Source: an uncultured Acidipila sp. (GTDB taxonomy: Bacteria; Acidobacteriota; Terriglobia; Terriglobales; Acidobacteriaceae). From it: 58,533 nucleotides of DNA. The first letter of the stretch is position 1; the number at the start of each line of letters is the position of its first letter. The stretch lies in the NCBI GenBank assembly GCA_937859835.1, contig CALMAN010000048.1, positions 1 to 58,533 on the forward strand, written 5' to 3'. Below, in pieces: positions 9,501-19,631 of this stretch. The notes under the pieces were generated by a model, which was not told the DNA's origin, searched no databases, and was given only the letters and a program-made list of their open reading frames with translations. Made by a program: the position numbers and the translations under genes.

Positions 9501-10021
9501 AGATTGATGTAGTTGCGGCCGTTGAGCGGCAGGTCCTGCACGGCCTGCTCCGTCACGGTCGACGACAAAGCGGAGGTGTCGGTCTGCAGAGCCGGCGTTT
9601 GCGCGGTCACCTGCACGGTTTGCGCTTCCGAACCGACCTCAAGCTTCGCATCTTCACGGGCACGGTCCCCGGCCGCAAGCGCGACCGATGGCACAACGTA
9701 GCTCTTGAACCCGGCCTCCTGCACTTCGACCGAATAGGTGCCCGGCCCGAGTTGCGTAAAGGTGTAGTCGCCGGCGCCCGTGGTTTGCGCTGTTTTGGTT
9801 TCCTTGGTTTCCAGGTTCGTCAGCGTTACTTTCGCATTCGGAAGAATCGCTCCCGAGTTGTCCGTAACGGTTCCGGTGATGTCGCCGGTGGTGCTTTGTG
9901 CTGCCGCATAGGGAGTTGCCGGGAGCAGCAAGCACCCGGTCATCATTGCGACTCCCGCTGCGAAGCGGATGCGCCGTTCTGCTGCCTCTGAAAAGATTGC
10001 AATCTTGCGTGTGTGGGTCAT
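6575..10021 (-). CDS. TonB-dependent receptor, Oar-like, with carboxypeptidase-regulatory-like N-terminal domain
   Basis: 1148 aa; signal peptide; STTGDITGTVTDNSGAILPNAKVTLTNLETKETKTAQT; plug SLSVNGQSDVINDEMIDGLDNNERIIGTIGVRPSIEAIREINIQSNDYTAEVGRTAGGVVNIITKSGSNALHGSAYEFFRND; terminal aromatic FALKYQF. Confidence 0.95.
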   Translation of the reverse strand: MTHTRKIAIFSEAAERRIRFAAGVAMMTGCLLLPATPYAAAQSTTGDITGTVTDNSGAILPNAKVTLTNLETKETKTAQTTGAGDYTFTQLGPGTYSVEVQEAGFKSYVVPSVALAAGDRAREDAKLEVGSEAQTVQVTAQTPALQTDTSALSSTVTEQAVQDLPLNGRNYINLAQITPGANPGPPNGLTSGARPDDRRQTSSLSVNGQSDVINDEMIDGLDNNERIIGTIGVRPSIEAIREINIQSNDYTAEVGRTAGGVVNIITKSGSNALHGSAYEFFRNDVLDAYPFQFGAKNPKPKLRQNQFGGSIGGPIVRDKVFFFGDYEGLRQIQGSNPALFQVPTLAQYTALHNGNAASLADGGPVDPVGLEYAMLYPAPNAPSTAAGSGAYVSSPVVIRNSDTADGRVDWQIDQKDLLYGRYTYNRVPSNFPGGLPITSVAGVNVAPGGADYNFYGAAKDDAQNAQINYIHTFSSNLLLQLGFGYTRINNQSFPLNYGTAVNTAFGQPNVNLDTLTSGLSPAQPAGLADLGDGSYIPIQDIDNTFQENGIVTINRGAHNIKLGAALIRRQALNFQNNQGIGVWGFNPLTAPGATAADPTGLAALLQGDYNTVSRSNSLQPPHYRTWEPSGFVQDDWHAASNLTLNLGVRYDVFTPFTEAHNAISNFNPATATIEVAGVNGVNDYAGLHTTWTNVAPRIGFALTAKPGLVLRGGFGISYVPENYTSNASLKNQPFVSSFFCQNGSCPTPAVPGAGPGNGTLQFQLGLPLPTPTSATNPSGSIADVVDPNFRTSYLEQFNLTMEKEFGGNVLQVTYVGMLGRYLAQIYNDQNAPAPISNTALDALAIEEGVTPATAFNRLRPFYNQLPNVSGIGGYNSLGSSNYNALQVVFTRRTRAGLTINANYTLAHGLDNVLGLSNEINDGYGAIPSQLSTLEYGNSDVDIRNRGVFSADYQLPFGSNLHGIAAQVGKGWQANTILQWQSGEPFTVTNSNSIVNTNSGATSGRPNVVGNPKVGTQNISEYFNPAAFAPEASGTVGNEERNLLYGPHFRDVDFSLFKIFPVYRESTLEFRAECFNVVNTTNFSNPNATLQVAPTTFTVAYAGDGAVGNGPVSLPTNTYTVSPNNIGTISSTSPNYNPRLFQFALKYQF

Positions 10022-10227
10022 CGATTCCGTTCCTCATGACGCGGGGACCGGGAAAGCCCGATCCGCACGCGCGAGGCATAGACTACGCCCCGGGAACAAG
10101 ACTAGGCAAGCGATTGCTTACCCTCCCCTGTTGATCAAAGCGGTGCCCAAAGCTGCCCTGAGCAAGCCGGGCTCCCGCTCCATCGAAAGGCCGGGACGGC
10201 GCTCCATCGAGCGATGGATCAGCAGGC

Positions 10228-11391
10228 CTACCGTGCTGCGGGCGCCACCGCGTCCAGGGCGTGTTCAAGCGCGCGGGTGATGTGCTGCAGCGCGGGACGG
10301 CCCAGGTAAGGGTGCAGCGGCAGGCTAAGCACCTGCGCCGCGGCTGCCTCGGCATGGGGCAGGCGAAGCTGCCCGAGGCTCGCGCCGGTTGTTGCTTTGT
10401 GAAACACAGGTTGCCGGTGCATGGGCACGGGATAGTGCACCGCGGTCGGGACGCCGGCCGCGCCCAGGACACGCGCCACCTCATCGCGGTCTTCTACTTC
10501 CACGGTGTATTGCGCGTAGGGGCTGGTACGCCCGGGCCGCAGGTGTGGAAGCCGCAGCAGCCTGCCACGCCGGGCGAGTGCGAGCAGGGACCCCGTGTAC
10601 GCGTCGGCGAGCTCGGCGCGCGCGATCAGCTCCCGATCAAAAACATCCAGCTTGGCCAGCAGTACCGCGGCCTGGAGGGTATCGAGCCGCCCGTTGATGC
10701 CGATCGCCGTATGCCGGTAGCGCGCCTCCTGCCCATGGTTGCGCAGCTGGTGCATGCGCAGTGCCAGCGCGTCGTCGTCGGTAAAGCAGGCCCCGCCGTC
10801 GCCGTAGCAGCCCAGCGGCTTGGACGGGAAGAAGCTGGTGCAGCCGACGGTGCTGAGGCCGCAGGAGTGGCGCCCCTTGTAGAGCGCGCCAAAGCTCTGC
10901 GCGGCATCTTCAATGACCGGCAGGCCGTGCCGCGCCGCAATGGCGTTGATCGGATCCATCTCCGCAGGCTGGCCGTAAAGGGAGACTGGCAGCAGCGCGC
11001 GGGTGCGCGGGGTGATCGCCGCTTCTATCAGCGCCGGGTCGATGTTATAGGTGTCCGGCTCGATGTCGACCATGACCGGAACCGCCCCAAGGAGCGCAAT
11101 CATCTCGCCGGTGGCGAAGAAGGTAAACGGGGAGGTGATGACTTCGTCCCCGGCTCCGACGCCGATCGCCATCAGGGCCAGCAGCAGTGCGTCGGTACCG
11201 CTTGAGCAGCTGATGCAGTGCCGCACACCCACGCGCGCCGCCAGCCTTTGTTCCAGCTCCCCGACCTCAGGGCCCAGGATGTACTGGCCGTGATCGAGCA
11301 CGGCCTGGATACGCGCATCGATGGACGGCTTGAGGCGGCGATACTGCGCCTGGAGGTCCACAAACGGGAAGGGTGCATTCTGGTCGGCCAC
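10228..11391 (-). CDS. DegT/DnrJ/EryC1/StrS family PLP-dependent aminotransferase
   Basis: FVDLQAQYRRLKPSIDARIQAVLDHGQYILGPEVGELE...SGTDALLLALMA...IEDAAQSFGALYKGR...FFPSKPLGCYGDGGACFTDD (PLP lysine in SKPLG). Confidence 0.95.
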   Translation of the reverse strand: MADQNAPFPFVDLQAQYRRLKPSIDARIQAVLDHGQYILGPEVGELEQRLAARVGVRHCISCSSGTDALLLALMAIGVGAGDEVITSPFTFFATGEMIALLGAVPVMVDIEPDTYNIDPALIEAAITPRTRALLPVSLYGQPAEMDPINAIAARHGLPVIEDAAQSFGALYKGRHSCGLSTVGCTSFFPSKPLGCYGDGGACFTDDDALALRMHQLRNHGQEARYRHTAIGINGRLDTLQAAVLLAKLDVFDRELIARAELADAYTGSLLALARRGRLLRLPHLRPGRTSPYAQYTVEVEDRDEVARVLGAAGVPTAVHYPVPMHRQPVFHKATTGASLGQLRLPHAEAAAAQVLSLPLHPYLGRPALQHITRALEHALDAVAPAAR

Positions 11392-11520
11392 CTCCCTATC
11401 TTCGCACTGTGTGCCCTCCCGCCCACGAAGAGGTTACCTCGGGTGGAACGTTGCCCGCCGAAGCGGTACCCTGAGCGGGTTGCTGGGCAACGATAATCAA
11501 AGAGCAGCATTGTGCTTCCA

Positions 11521-13951
11521 CGTGTCGACTCCCGAAACAACCCGAAGCGATCGCTTGCGCCCGAAGAAGCGGAACCAGAACAGGGCGCCCTGTTCGAGAC
11601 CGGCGACCCCCTGGCGTGCGCTTCGCCCCATCCGCCGGAGTTTGCTCTTTCTCCTGCTGGGTTTATCCCCTACGCTGCGGGCGCAAAGCCACGTCGGCGA
11701 GCTGCGCATTTCCGTGCTCGATCCCAGGGGCAAGCCGCTCCCCAGCACCGTGGTGCTGGCAAGCGATGCCGGGGCTGTTGAGCAACGGGCGCCAACCGAT
11801 GCAGCGGGGATGCTGGACGCCTCCCGGCTGCCTTTCGGCCTGTACCAGGTGACGGTCGAGCGGGCCGGCTTTCTTCCGGCAACCACACTGGTTGCGCTCG
11901 ACTCGGCGCTGCCGGTGGCGGTGCGGTTGCAGCTGCAGATTGAAACCGCGGGCGCGGCAGTCCAGGTATCCGCGGCAGCCGATACCTTGCTCGACGCCCA
12001 GCAGGCCGGCGCGCTGGATCGCGTCGGGCAGTCTGCCATCGAGAACCGGGCCGCTTCCCTGCCGGGCCGCTCGCTTGTCGACCTGGTGGATGAGCAGCCC
12101 GGATGGCTCTACGAAGGCAATGCGGTTCTTCATCCGCGAGGTTCCGAGTACGGGACTCAATTTGTCGTGGACGGCGTCCCGTTTACGGACAATCGCTCAC
12201 CGGGCGCCAACGTGCAGCTCGACGCCGAGGAGGTCCAGTCGATGAACGTGTACACAGCTGGGTTCCCTGCCGAGTATGGACGCAAGCTGGGCGGGGTGGT
12301 CGAGCTGAACACCACCAGCGATCCGCGCGAAGGGCTGCATGGAACCACCGAGCTGTCGGGCGGGAGCTTCAGCACGGCCGGCGGGTACGCCGGGGCGCAG
12401 TACGGCTGGGCTGAAAAGAACGTGGCCAGCGTTTCGGCCGACGGAGCCTACACAGCCTGGTTTGAAAATCCGCCGGTGCTTGCAAACTACACCAACACCG
12501 GCACAACCGGAGACTTTGCCGCCCGGTACGGGCGCGACTTTTCACCCGACGACCGGCTAAGCCTCAGCGCCCGGCACGAGCTGGCGCGCTTCCTGGTACC
12601 GAATGAGCAGGTGCAGGAGCAGGCCGGGCAGCATGAAGACCGGGACACGCTCGAAACCGCGGGCACCGCCGCTTACCAGCACATCTTCTCGCCCCGGGCG
12701 CTCGCGGATGTGTACGCGATGGTGCGCGACGACACGACCCACCTGGCTTCGAACGCGGCGTCGACGCCGATCCTCGCTGCCCAGGACCGCGGCTTTCGCG
12801 AAAGCTATGCGAAAGCGACCGTAACCGCCGACCGCGGCCACGGTGAATGGAAAGCGGGCGCGGAAGCCGACTTCCTCGACCTCCACGAGCAATTTGCGGA
12901 CACCATCACCGACCCGACGCAGTTCGACCCGGGCACACCGTCCAGCTTTCGTTTTGCCCAGCGCGGCAGGGACCGCGAGCAGGCAGCCTTTGTCGAGGAC
13001 ACCCTGCATGCCGGGCGCTGGAACCTGTCGGCCGGCCTGCGCTGGGACCACTACCGGCTCCTGGTGGACGAGCAGGCCGTGAGCCCGCGGGTGTCGCTGG
13101 CGCGCTTCTTTCCCGGCGCGAACCTGCTGGCCCACCTGTCCTACGACCGCGTCTTCCAAACGCCCGCTTTTGAAAACATCCTGCTGTCCAGTTCCCCTGC
13201 CGCCGGCTCGCTCAACCCCAACTTCCTGCGCCTGCCTGTGCACCCTTCGCACGGCAATGACTACGAGGCCGGCATCAGCGAAGGCCTGGGCAGCCAGCTG
13301 CGCCTGGATGCGAACGGCTATGTGCGGACCGCCGAGAACTACGCCGACGATGACCAGCTGCTGGACACGGCCGTAAGCTTCCCCATCGCTTTCCGGAAGG
13401 CGCGGATCTACGGGGCGGAAGCGAAGCTGGAGCTGCCGCACTGGAAGGGCTTTTCCGGCTTCGGGAGCTACTCCTACCTGGTGGGCTCGGCTTACCTGCC
13501 GGTAACGGGCGGCCTTTTCTTAGGCGACGAAGCCAGCGCAGCCCTGAACCAGACCAGCGGGCGCTTTTGGGTGTCGCAGGACCAGCGCAACACGGTGCGC
13601 GCGCGGTTGCGCTACCAGCTCGCGCCCCGCGTGTGGGTCGCCGGTGGGGCCGAATCGGGCAGCGGTTTGCCGCCGGAGTTCGCCGGCGACTACCCCGCCG
13701 CCGTCGCGGAGTACGGGGCGGCTCTTGTGAATCGCGTCAACTTTGCCCGGAACCGGGTGCGGCCTTCGCTTGCGGCAGACGCCAGCGTGGGAGCCGATCT
13801 CATCCGGGCGGAGAGCCGCAGCCTGCGCGTGCAGGTGGACGGAGAAAACCTGAACAACCGCTTGAACCTGATTGACTTCGCGGGGCTGTTCTCCGGCAAT
13901 GCGGTGGCCCCGCCGCGAAGCTGGAGCGCACGGCTGCGCTGGTCCTTCTAG
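11521..13951 (+). CDS. TonB-dependent receptor
   Basis: ORF 11321-13951; exact start uncertain. Signal-like LLFLLLGLSPTLRAQ, HVGELRISVLDPRGKPLPSTVVLASDAG, plug EYGTQFVVDGVPFTDNRSPG...YTAGFPAEYGRKLGGVVELNTTSDPR, C-terminal LRWSF. Confidence 0.9.
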
Positions 13952-13960
13952 GGCAAAGCC

Positions 13961-14743
13961 TTAGCCCAGGCGGGCCAGCATGTCCTCGGGCGTCATCCGG
14001 ATACAGGTGAAGATGGGCGTGTCCTTCAACGTGTAGGGGCTGATCTCGGTTTCACGCAGCTGCTGCACCAGGTCAAGAAAATCTTCGGGGTAGTTGGTCT
14101 CGAAGGCGACCACAAACTCCTGGTCGTCCAGGCCGAAAGAGTAGGTCGTGTTCAGCTTTACGCGCGGGTAGGCGTGGCCCACGCGAATGTGCTCATTCAT
14201 CAGCCGCTGCCGTTCTTCCATCGGCAGCAGGTACCAGGACCGCGTCTTCCAGAAGGGATAGATGATGATGTACCGCTGACCGCCCGGGCGCAGAAAGCCG
14301 CGCGAGTCGGCCTGGCCTTCGTGCTCGTGGCCGATCAGGTACTGCGAGCGCTTGGTCATGGACAGAAAGCTGAACGGGGTTTCGAGGTAGCCGCCCAGCG
14401 GAGTGGCGAGCAGCTCGGCGCGCATCCCGTTCAGCTCGTCGACCGAGTAGCAGATGGTCCACAGCACCATGTCACAGTCGCCGCGCAGCCCCACAGTCGA
14501 GTAGGAAAGCGAAAGCATGCGCCCGGGCTGGTTCCAGCGCGTGATCACCTCGGCAAAAAGCCGTTTGTGCTCGGCGCGCTCCGCGGCGGGAAGACGCCGC
14601 CACTCGGGAAGCACCTTGTAAAAGGTGAAGCCGATGGTTTGGCGCTTGACCGGCTTTTCGCCGGCCTTCGCGGGCTGCCTGCCGGTGTCCTGCTGCGCTT
14701 CGGTTCCTTCCAGGATCTCGGGTGTCGCGACTGCGTCTGCCAT
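13961..14743 (-). CDS. hemQ: Chlorite dismutase-like coproheme decarboxylase (HemQ)
   Basis: FTFYKVLPEWRRLP...YSTVGLRGDCDMVLWTICYSVDEL...YIIIYPFWKTRSWYLLPMEERQRLMNEHIRVGHAYPRVKLNTTYSFGLDDQEFVVAFE; Cld/HemQ family. Confidence 0.9.
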   Translation of the reverse strand: MADAVATPEILEGTEAQQDTGRQPAKAGEKPVKRQTIGFTFYKVLPEWRRLPAAERAEHKRLFAEVITRWNQPGRMLSLSYSTVGLRGDCDMVLWTICYSVDELNGMRAELLATPLGGYLETPFSFLSMTKRSQYLIGHEHEGQADSRGFLRPGGQRYIIIYPFWKTRSWYLLPMEERQRLMNEHIRVGHAYPRVKLNTTYSFGLDDQEFVVAFETNYPEDFLDLVQQLRETEISPYTLKDTPIFTCIRMTPEDMLARLG

Positions 14744-14982
14744 GTGCTTCCCCTTTCGCGTCCCTCCCAGTTTATCGCAGCGGTGGAGCCACCGCGCCGG
14801 GCGGGGGAGGCTCTTTGCGACGCGTCAACGTCCTCCCTCGGGGCGGCAAGCGCCGGCTTCGCGCACCAGGGTTCCCTCCGTAATCTTGTTTGCTCGCACT
14901 CTCGCGGGTATGACTTTGTGGGAGCGGTCCCTTCCCTCCCGGGGCGGCGCCACGAGGGACTACCCCGAGGAACTATCCAAGG

Positions 14983-15993
14983 ATGCGCATAGCCCGCTTC
15001 AACACTGGAACGATTCTCTCCTCCTGGTCGAACCTGGCCATGGCAGGGACACTCCGCTCCATGGGCCACGATGTGGTGGAAGGGCTCATCCCCACCGACG
15101 GAAACGGCGCCGTGATCAACAGGGTAAGCCAGGACCAGTTTCGCAGTGTCCGGGCGACGATGCCGACCCTGGAGCAGCTCGAAAACTGCGACGCCATCCT
15201 GGTTTAAGGCCCGGAGTACATCGCGCTCTGGCTCGACGCGCTCTACGGCAAGGATGCCTGGCGTAAGCTCCGCGCCACCAAGGTGGCGTTCTTTCTGGAG
15301 TCCTCGCAACGGGAAGACGTCCACTTTGATTACGGGCCGTTCCTCGACGCCTACGACGTGCATTTTTACCCCGACCCGCGCGATGCCGAGCGGCTTGGCG
15401 GGCGCCATATCCTGACCGCGGTCGACACGCGCATGTTTAAGCCCTGCGTGCATGAAGAAAAGCCGGACCACGCCTGCGACGAAGCTTGCTATGCCCGGCG
15501 CATGGGCGAGAAGCAGTACCCGGCGGCGTTTGTCGGCACGCTGTACCCAAAGCGCATGCAGTTTCTTGAGCGCTTGTTGCCCTTGATCCCGGAAGTCGGC
15601 TTCCGGGCCGGGGGCATTGCCGTGCGCGATCTCCGCGGCGAATGTCACCGCGAATGGGCGGAGCTGCTGGTCAGAAACCTGCGGGAGATGAAAGTGCACG
15701 TGGGACTGCCGAGCAACAACGCGCAGATGATGGTCGCGCGTCCTTTTGAAACCATGGCTGCGGGCACGTTTCTGCTGACGTACAAAACTGAGGACACCCT
15801 GTTTCGCGATGGGGAACACTGCTGCACGTACCAGCCTGACAAACCGGAAGAGCTTGCCGAGATGATTCGCTACTATCTCGCCCACGACAGCGAGCGGGAA
15901 ACGATTGCGCAGGCCGGCTGCAAAGAAGTGCGCCAAAAGTACTCGCTCGAGAAACGCCTCGGCGAGGTCCTGGCGATCGTGCGCGCGCATTGA
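14983..15993 (+). pseudogene. CgeB-like glycosyltransferase interrupted by one in-frame TAA (15205-15207)
   Basis: ORFs 14983-15207 and 15283-15993 are in the same frame. Continuous translation MRIARFNTGTILSSW...LENCDAILV*GPEYIALWLDALYGKDAWRKLRATKVAFFLESSQRED...FETMAAGTFLLTYKTEDTLFRDGEHCCTY. Confidence 0.85.
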
Positions 15994-16085
15994 GGCAGGC
16001 CTCGCGCACCGCCGATCTGCCGCACTGAAGGTGCGGCAACAAACAAGCTGCAGCCCGCCCCGGACTGAGCAGCGCCCGGGTGGCC

Positions 16086-16319
16086 TTACTCGACCATGAT
16101 CATGACCTCGGTCGACTTGATCAGTGCCGTCACGGTATCGCCCTGCTCGAGCCCAAGTTCCTCGACGCTCTGCCGGGTGATCACGCTTTCGAGCAGATTC
16201 TCGCCCACGCGCACCGTGACCTTGGCTGTGACGGTACCGAGCACGATCTCTTCCACTGTGCCGCGCAGCTGGTTGCGCGCGGAAATCTTCTTGTTCTGTC
16301 CTTGGACTAAAGTCATCAC
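16086..16319 (-). CDS. TOBE-domain molybdopterin/molybdate-binding protein (Mop-like)
   Basis: MTLVQGQNKKISARNQLRGTVEEIVLGTVTAKVTVRVGENLLESVITRQSVEELGLEQGDTVTALIKSTEVMIMVE. Confidence 0.92.
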   Translation of the reverse strand: MMTLVQGQNKKISARNQLRGTVEEIVLGTVTAKVTVRVGENLLESVITRQSVEELGLEQGDTVTALIKSTEVMIMVE

Positions 16320-16375
16320 GATCCTCGGTCCTTGAGATGCAGCCGCGCCGGGGGCGCACGGTATACTGCCCGGGC

Positions 16376-17023
16376 ATGTCAGAGAAGATCATTGCCGCGC
16401 TCGCCGGCTTCATCACGGCGATCATCGCCGCTTCCGGGTACCTGGGCATCGCACTGCTGATGGGCATCGAGTCGGCCTGCGTGCCGCTGCCTTCAGAGAT
16501 CATCATGCCCTTTGCGGGCTACCAGGTGTACCTGCACCACCTGACGCTTTGGGGGGTGGCGACGGCGGGTGCGCTTGGCTGCAACCTGGGTTCCGTGGTG
16601 GCCTACTGGGTGGGCGCCTATGGCGGGCGGCCTTTGGTAGAGCGCTTTGGGCGCTATGTGCTGCTCAGCCGGCGCGATCTGGACCGCACCACGCGCTACT
16701 TTGAGCAGTACGGCGGCATCACGGTGCTGCTGGGCCGCCTGCTTCCGGTGGTGCGCACCTTTATCGCACTGCCTGCCGGGATCGCGCGCATGCCGCAACT
16801 GCGCTTCCACGTGTACACCTTTCTCGGCTCCTGGCCGTGGTGCTTTGCCCTGGCCTATGTCGGCATGAGACTGGGCGAGCACTGGGATACCGATCCACGG
16901 TTCAAAGCCGCCTTCCACCGCTTCCATCTCGCGGTCGAGCTTGCCATCCTCCTTGGCCTTGCCTGGTTCGTGTGGAGCCACGTGCGGCGAGGGCGGGACA
17001 GCCACCAGGTCGCAGCTCTCTAG
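16376..17023 (+). CDS. DedA family membrane protein
   Basis: GYLGIALLMGIESACVPLPSEIIMPFAGY...NLGSVVAYWVGAYGGRPLVERFGRYVLLSRRDLDRTTRYFEQYGGITVLLGRLLPVVRTFIALPAGIARM. Confidence 0.95.
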   Translation: MSEKIIAALAGFITAIIAASGYLGIALLMGIESACVPLPSEIIMPFAGYQVYLHHLTLWGVATAGALGCNLGSVVAYWVGAYGGRPLVERFGRYVLLSRRDLDRTTRYFEQYGGITVLLGRLLPVVRTFIALPAGIARMPQLRFHVYTFLGSWPWCFALAYVGMRLGEHWDTDPRFKAAFHRFHLAVELAILLGLAWFVWSHVRRGRDSHQVAAL

Positions 17024-17130
17024 CACAGCCCCGGGGTATTTGCCAAAGCCCTCCTGCAAAGGTGACACTTGTCTGTTTGGGGACAAGCCCCGAAAGCGAC
17101 TTTGTGTGGGGAAGGACGGAAATACAAGGA

Positions 17131-18444
17131 ATGGAAACAGCGAAGCCCAAGCAGCCTACCGGCAAGCTTGGGGTCATGACAGTAGGGATGGGCGCGGTCG
17201 CAACAACTTTGATCGCAGGCGTCGAAGCAGTGCGTCGCGGATTGTCCAAGCCCATCGGCTCGCTTACGCAGATGGGGCACATTCGCCTGGGCAAGCGAAC
17301 CGATGAGCACTCTCCCTTGATCCACGAGTTCGTTCCGCTCGCCTCGCTCGACGACATCGAGTTCGCAGGCTGGGATATCTTCAACGTCAACATGTACGAG
17401 GCCGCAAGCACTGCGAACGTGCTGGAACGGTCCCATCTGGAAACGATCCGGCCCTTTCTCGAAGCGATCAAGCCGATGCCGGCGGTTTTCGACCAGCACT
17501 ACGTAAAGCGGCTCAGCGGCACGCACGTCAAGACCGGCCGCTCCAAGTGCGATCTGGCCCAGCAGGTGCGGTCCGACATCCAGCAGTTCTCGGCCACCGT
17601 GGACCGGGTCGTTGTGATCTGGTGCGGTTCCACCGAGATCTTTATCGAACCGGCCGCGGTGCACGCGACGCTGGCCTCCTTTGAGGAAGGGCTGAACAAT
17701 GACGACCCGGCCATCGCACCCTCGCAGATCTATGCGTACGCCGCGCTGATGGAAGGCGTTCCTTTCGCGAATGGCGCGCCGAATCTGACCCTGGATCTGC
17801 CCTGCATGGTCGAGCTGGCCCGCAAGACCCACACGCCTATCTGCGGGAAAGACTTCAAGACCGGTCAAACCTTTATCAAGACCGTGCTGGCTCCGGCGTT
17901 TAAAGCGCGCATGCTGGGTGTCGCCGGCTGGTACTCGACCAACATCCTGGGCAATCGCGATGGCGAAGTTCTGGACGATCCGGAGTCCTTCAAGACCAAG
18001 GAAGAGTCCAAGCTGGGTGCGCTTGAGTACATCCTGCAGCCCGAGTTATACCCTGACCTGTACTCGGATATGTACCACAAGGTGCGCATCAACTATTACC
18101 CGCCCCGCGGCGATAACAAGGAGGGCTGGGATAACATCGACATCTTTGGCTGGCTCGGCTATCCGATGCAGATTAAGGTGGATTTTCTTTGCCGCGACTC
18201 GATTCTGGCGGCGCCGCTGGCACTGGACCTGGTGCTCTTCATGGACCTGGCGAAACGGACGCCGGAGCTCGCCGCCGCGGGCATCCAGGAGTGGCTCAGC
18301 TTTTACTTCAAGGCTCCCCAAACCGCTGAAGGGCTTTACCCCGAGCACGACCTGTTCATCCAGTTGATGAAGCTCAAAAATACCCTGCGGCACATCATGG
18401 GAGAAGACCTGATTACCCATCTTGGGCTCGAGTATTACGAGTAA
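17131..18444 (+). CDS. ino1: Inositol-3-phosphate synthase (myo-inositol-1-phosphate synthase)
   Basis: KLGVMTVGMGAVATTLIAGVEAVRRG...FNVNMYEAA...GKDFKTGQTFIKTVLAPAFKARMLGVAGWYSTNILGNRDGEVLDDPESFKTKEESKLGALEYIL. Confidence 0.95.
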   Translation: METAKPKQPTGKLGVMTVGMGAVATTLIAGVEAVRRGLSKPIGSLTQMGHIRLGKRTDEHSPLIHEFVPLASLDDIEFAGWDIFNVNMYEAASTANVLERSHLETIRPFLEAIKPMPAVFDQHYVKRLSGTHVKTGRSKCDLAQQVRSDIQQFSATVDRVVVIWCGSTEIFIEPAAVHATLASFEEGLNNDDPAIAPSQIYAYAALMEGVPFANGAPNLTLDLPCMVELARKTHTPICGKDFKTGQTFIKTVLAPAFKARMLGVAGWYSTNILGNRDGEVLDDPESFKTKEESKLGALEYILQPELYPDLYSDMYHKVRINYYPPRGDNKEGWDNIDIFGWLGYPMQIKVDFLCRDSILAAPLALDLVLFMDLAKRTPELAAAGIQEWLSFYFKAPQTAEGLYPEHDLFIQLMKLKNTLRHIMGEDLITHLGLEYYE

Positions 18445-18470
18445 GTCGCGCGCCCGCACGCGCTTGTCAG

Positions 18471-18659
18471 TCATTCTCCTGCTTCGCACGCGGGCGAAGC
18501 GAACCTCCGGCGGACGTAGCCGGTAAGGACCGCGTTGCTTACATCCAAGGCCCGGGCTACGTCCACAACCGTGGCTTTCGCGGGCCCCAAGCGACCGATT
18601 CCCTCTGCAGCCGCGGCCAGGATGCGCTCGCGGAACAGCGGAGGATCAGCCGGAGGCAT
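18471..18659 (-). pseudogene. TetR-family regulator fragment (N-terminal HTH only)
   Basis: 62 aa: FRERILAAAAEGIGRLGPAKATVVDVARALDVSNAVLTGYVRRR* matches the TetR HTH and stops right after the recognition helix; only about 26 bp remain before the convergent ino1 stop. Confidence 0.65.
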
Positions 18660-18737
18660 GGAAGCCGCTAGGCAGGCGCTCCGGCGCGAGTGGTTCGTTT
18701 GCCGGCGCGCAGGCCGCGCCCGGAAAGCCTTTCAGGA

Positions 18738-19631
18738 TCAGTGGCCCACCGGCGGCGCGACCGCGGCGATCGTGTCCAGCTCTGCCAGCAGGTTTGGAGG
18801 CAGCGTGAGCCGGCCGGCTTCGAGGTTCTCCTGCAGGTGAGCTACCGACGAAGTGCCGGGGATCAGAAGCACGTTGGGGGAGCGATGGAGCAGCCATGCG
18901 AGCGCGACCTGCGTGGGGGTCGCCCCCAGCAGACCCGCAACCGCCGACAAAGTTGCAGATTGCAGGGGATTGAAGCCGCCGAGCGGGAAGTAAGGAACGT
19001 ACGCGATGCCGTCTCGCGCCAGGTCGTCGATCAGGGCTTCATCGTGACGATGAGCCAGGTTGTAGTTGTTCTGCACACATACGATCTCGCAGATCCGGCG
19101 CCCTTCGGCCACCTGCGTGGGCGTGACGTTGCTCAGGCCGATGTGCCGGATCAGCCCCTGCTGCTGGAGCTCGGCCAGCGTGGTAAGGGGCCCCTCAAGC
19201 GAACCCTCGCCGGGACCGCGGGTGCCGAACATGCTGCGCAGATTGACCACTTCCAGCGCGTCGAGCCCCAGGTTGCGCAGATTGTCGTGCACCGCTTGGG
19301 TCAGCTCTTCCGGCGAAAGAGCCGGAAGCCACGATCCATCCTCGCCGCGCCGGACGCTGACCTTGGTGACCAGGACCAGATCCTCAGGGTAGGGCGACAG
19401 GGCCTCGTGGATGATCTGGTTGGTGATATGCGGACCGTAGAAGTCCGAGGTATCAATGTGGTTTACCCCGGCAGCAACGGCCTCCCGAAGAACAGCCACG
19501 GCAGCGGCGCGGTCCTTGGGCGGACCAAAAACACCCGGCCCGGCCAGCTGCATGGCACCGTAGCCGATGCGTGCGACGGTCCTGGACGTACCGGGAAAAG
19601 TGAACCGGCCGCCTAATGCTTGCTCCTGCAT
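18738..19631 (-). CDS. Aldo/keto reductase
   Basis: RIGYGAMQLAGPGVFGPPKDRAAAVAVLREAVAAGVNHIDTSDFYGPHITNQIIHEAL...LVLVTKVSVRR...RHIGLSNVTPTQV. Confidence 0.93.
   Translation of the reverse strand: MQEQALGGRFTFPGTSRTVARIGYGAMQLAGPGVFGPPKDRAAAVAVLREAVAAGVNHIDTSDFYGPHITNQIIHEALSPYPEDLVLVTKVSVRRGEDGSWLPALSPEELTQAVHDNLRNLGLDALEVVNLRSMFGTRGPGEGSLEGPLTTLAELQQQGLIRHIGLSNVTPTQVAEGRRICEIVCVQNNYNLAHRHDEALIDDLARDGIAYVPYFPLGGFNPLQSATLSAVAGLLGATPTQVALAWLLHRSPNVLLIPGTSSVAHLQENLEAGRLTLPPNLLAELDTIAAVAPPVGH

Noticed and set aside
10203-10218. TCCATCGAGCGATGGA palindrome downstream of the DegT aminotransferase gene
   Set aside because: Short dyad with a 2-nt loop, no T-tract and no second copy noticed; too weak to call a terminator or operator.
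15205-15207. Possible recoding (selenocysteine/pyrrolysine) at the in-frame stop of the glycosyltransferase
   Set aside because: The codon is TAA, not TGA or TAG, and no SECIS-like element is evident. A nonsense mutation or sequencing error is simpler.
14545-16506. 653-aa minus-strand ORF spanning HemQ, the broken glycosyltransferase and mop
   Set aside because: Covers several convincingly coding genes in another frame or strand; composition typical of spurious frames.
18481-18500. GCTTCGC-N6-GCGAAGC hairpin between ino1 and the TetR fragment
   Set aside because: Reasonable stem but no T-run on either strand; not called as an intrinsic terminator.
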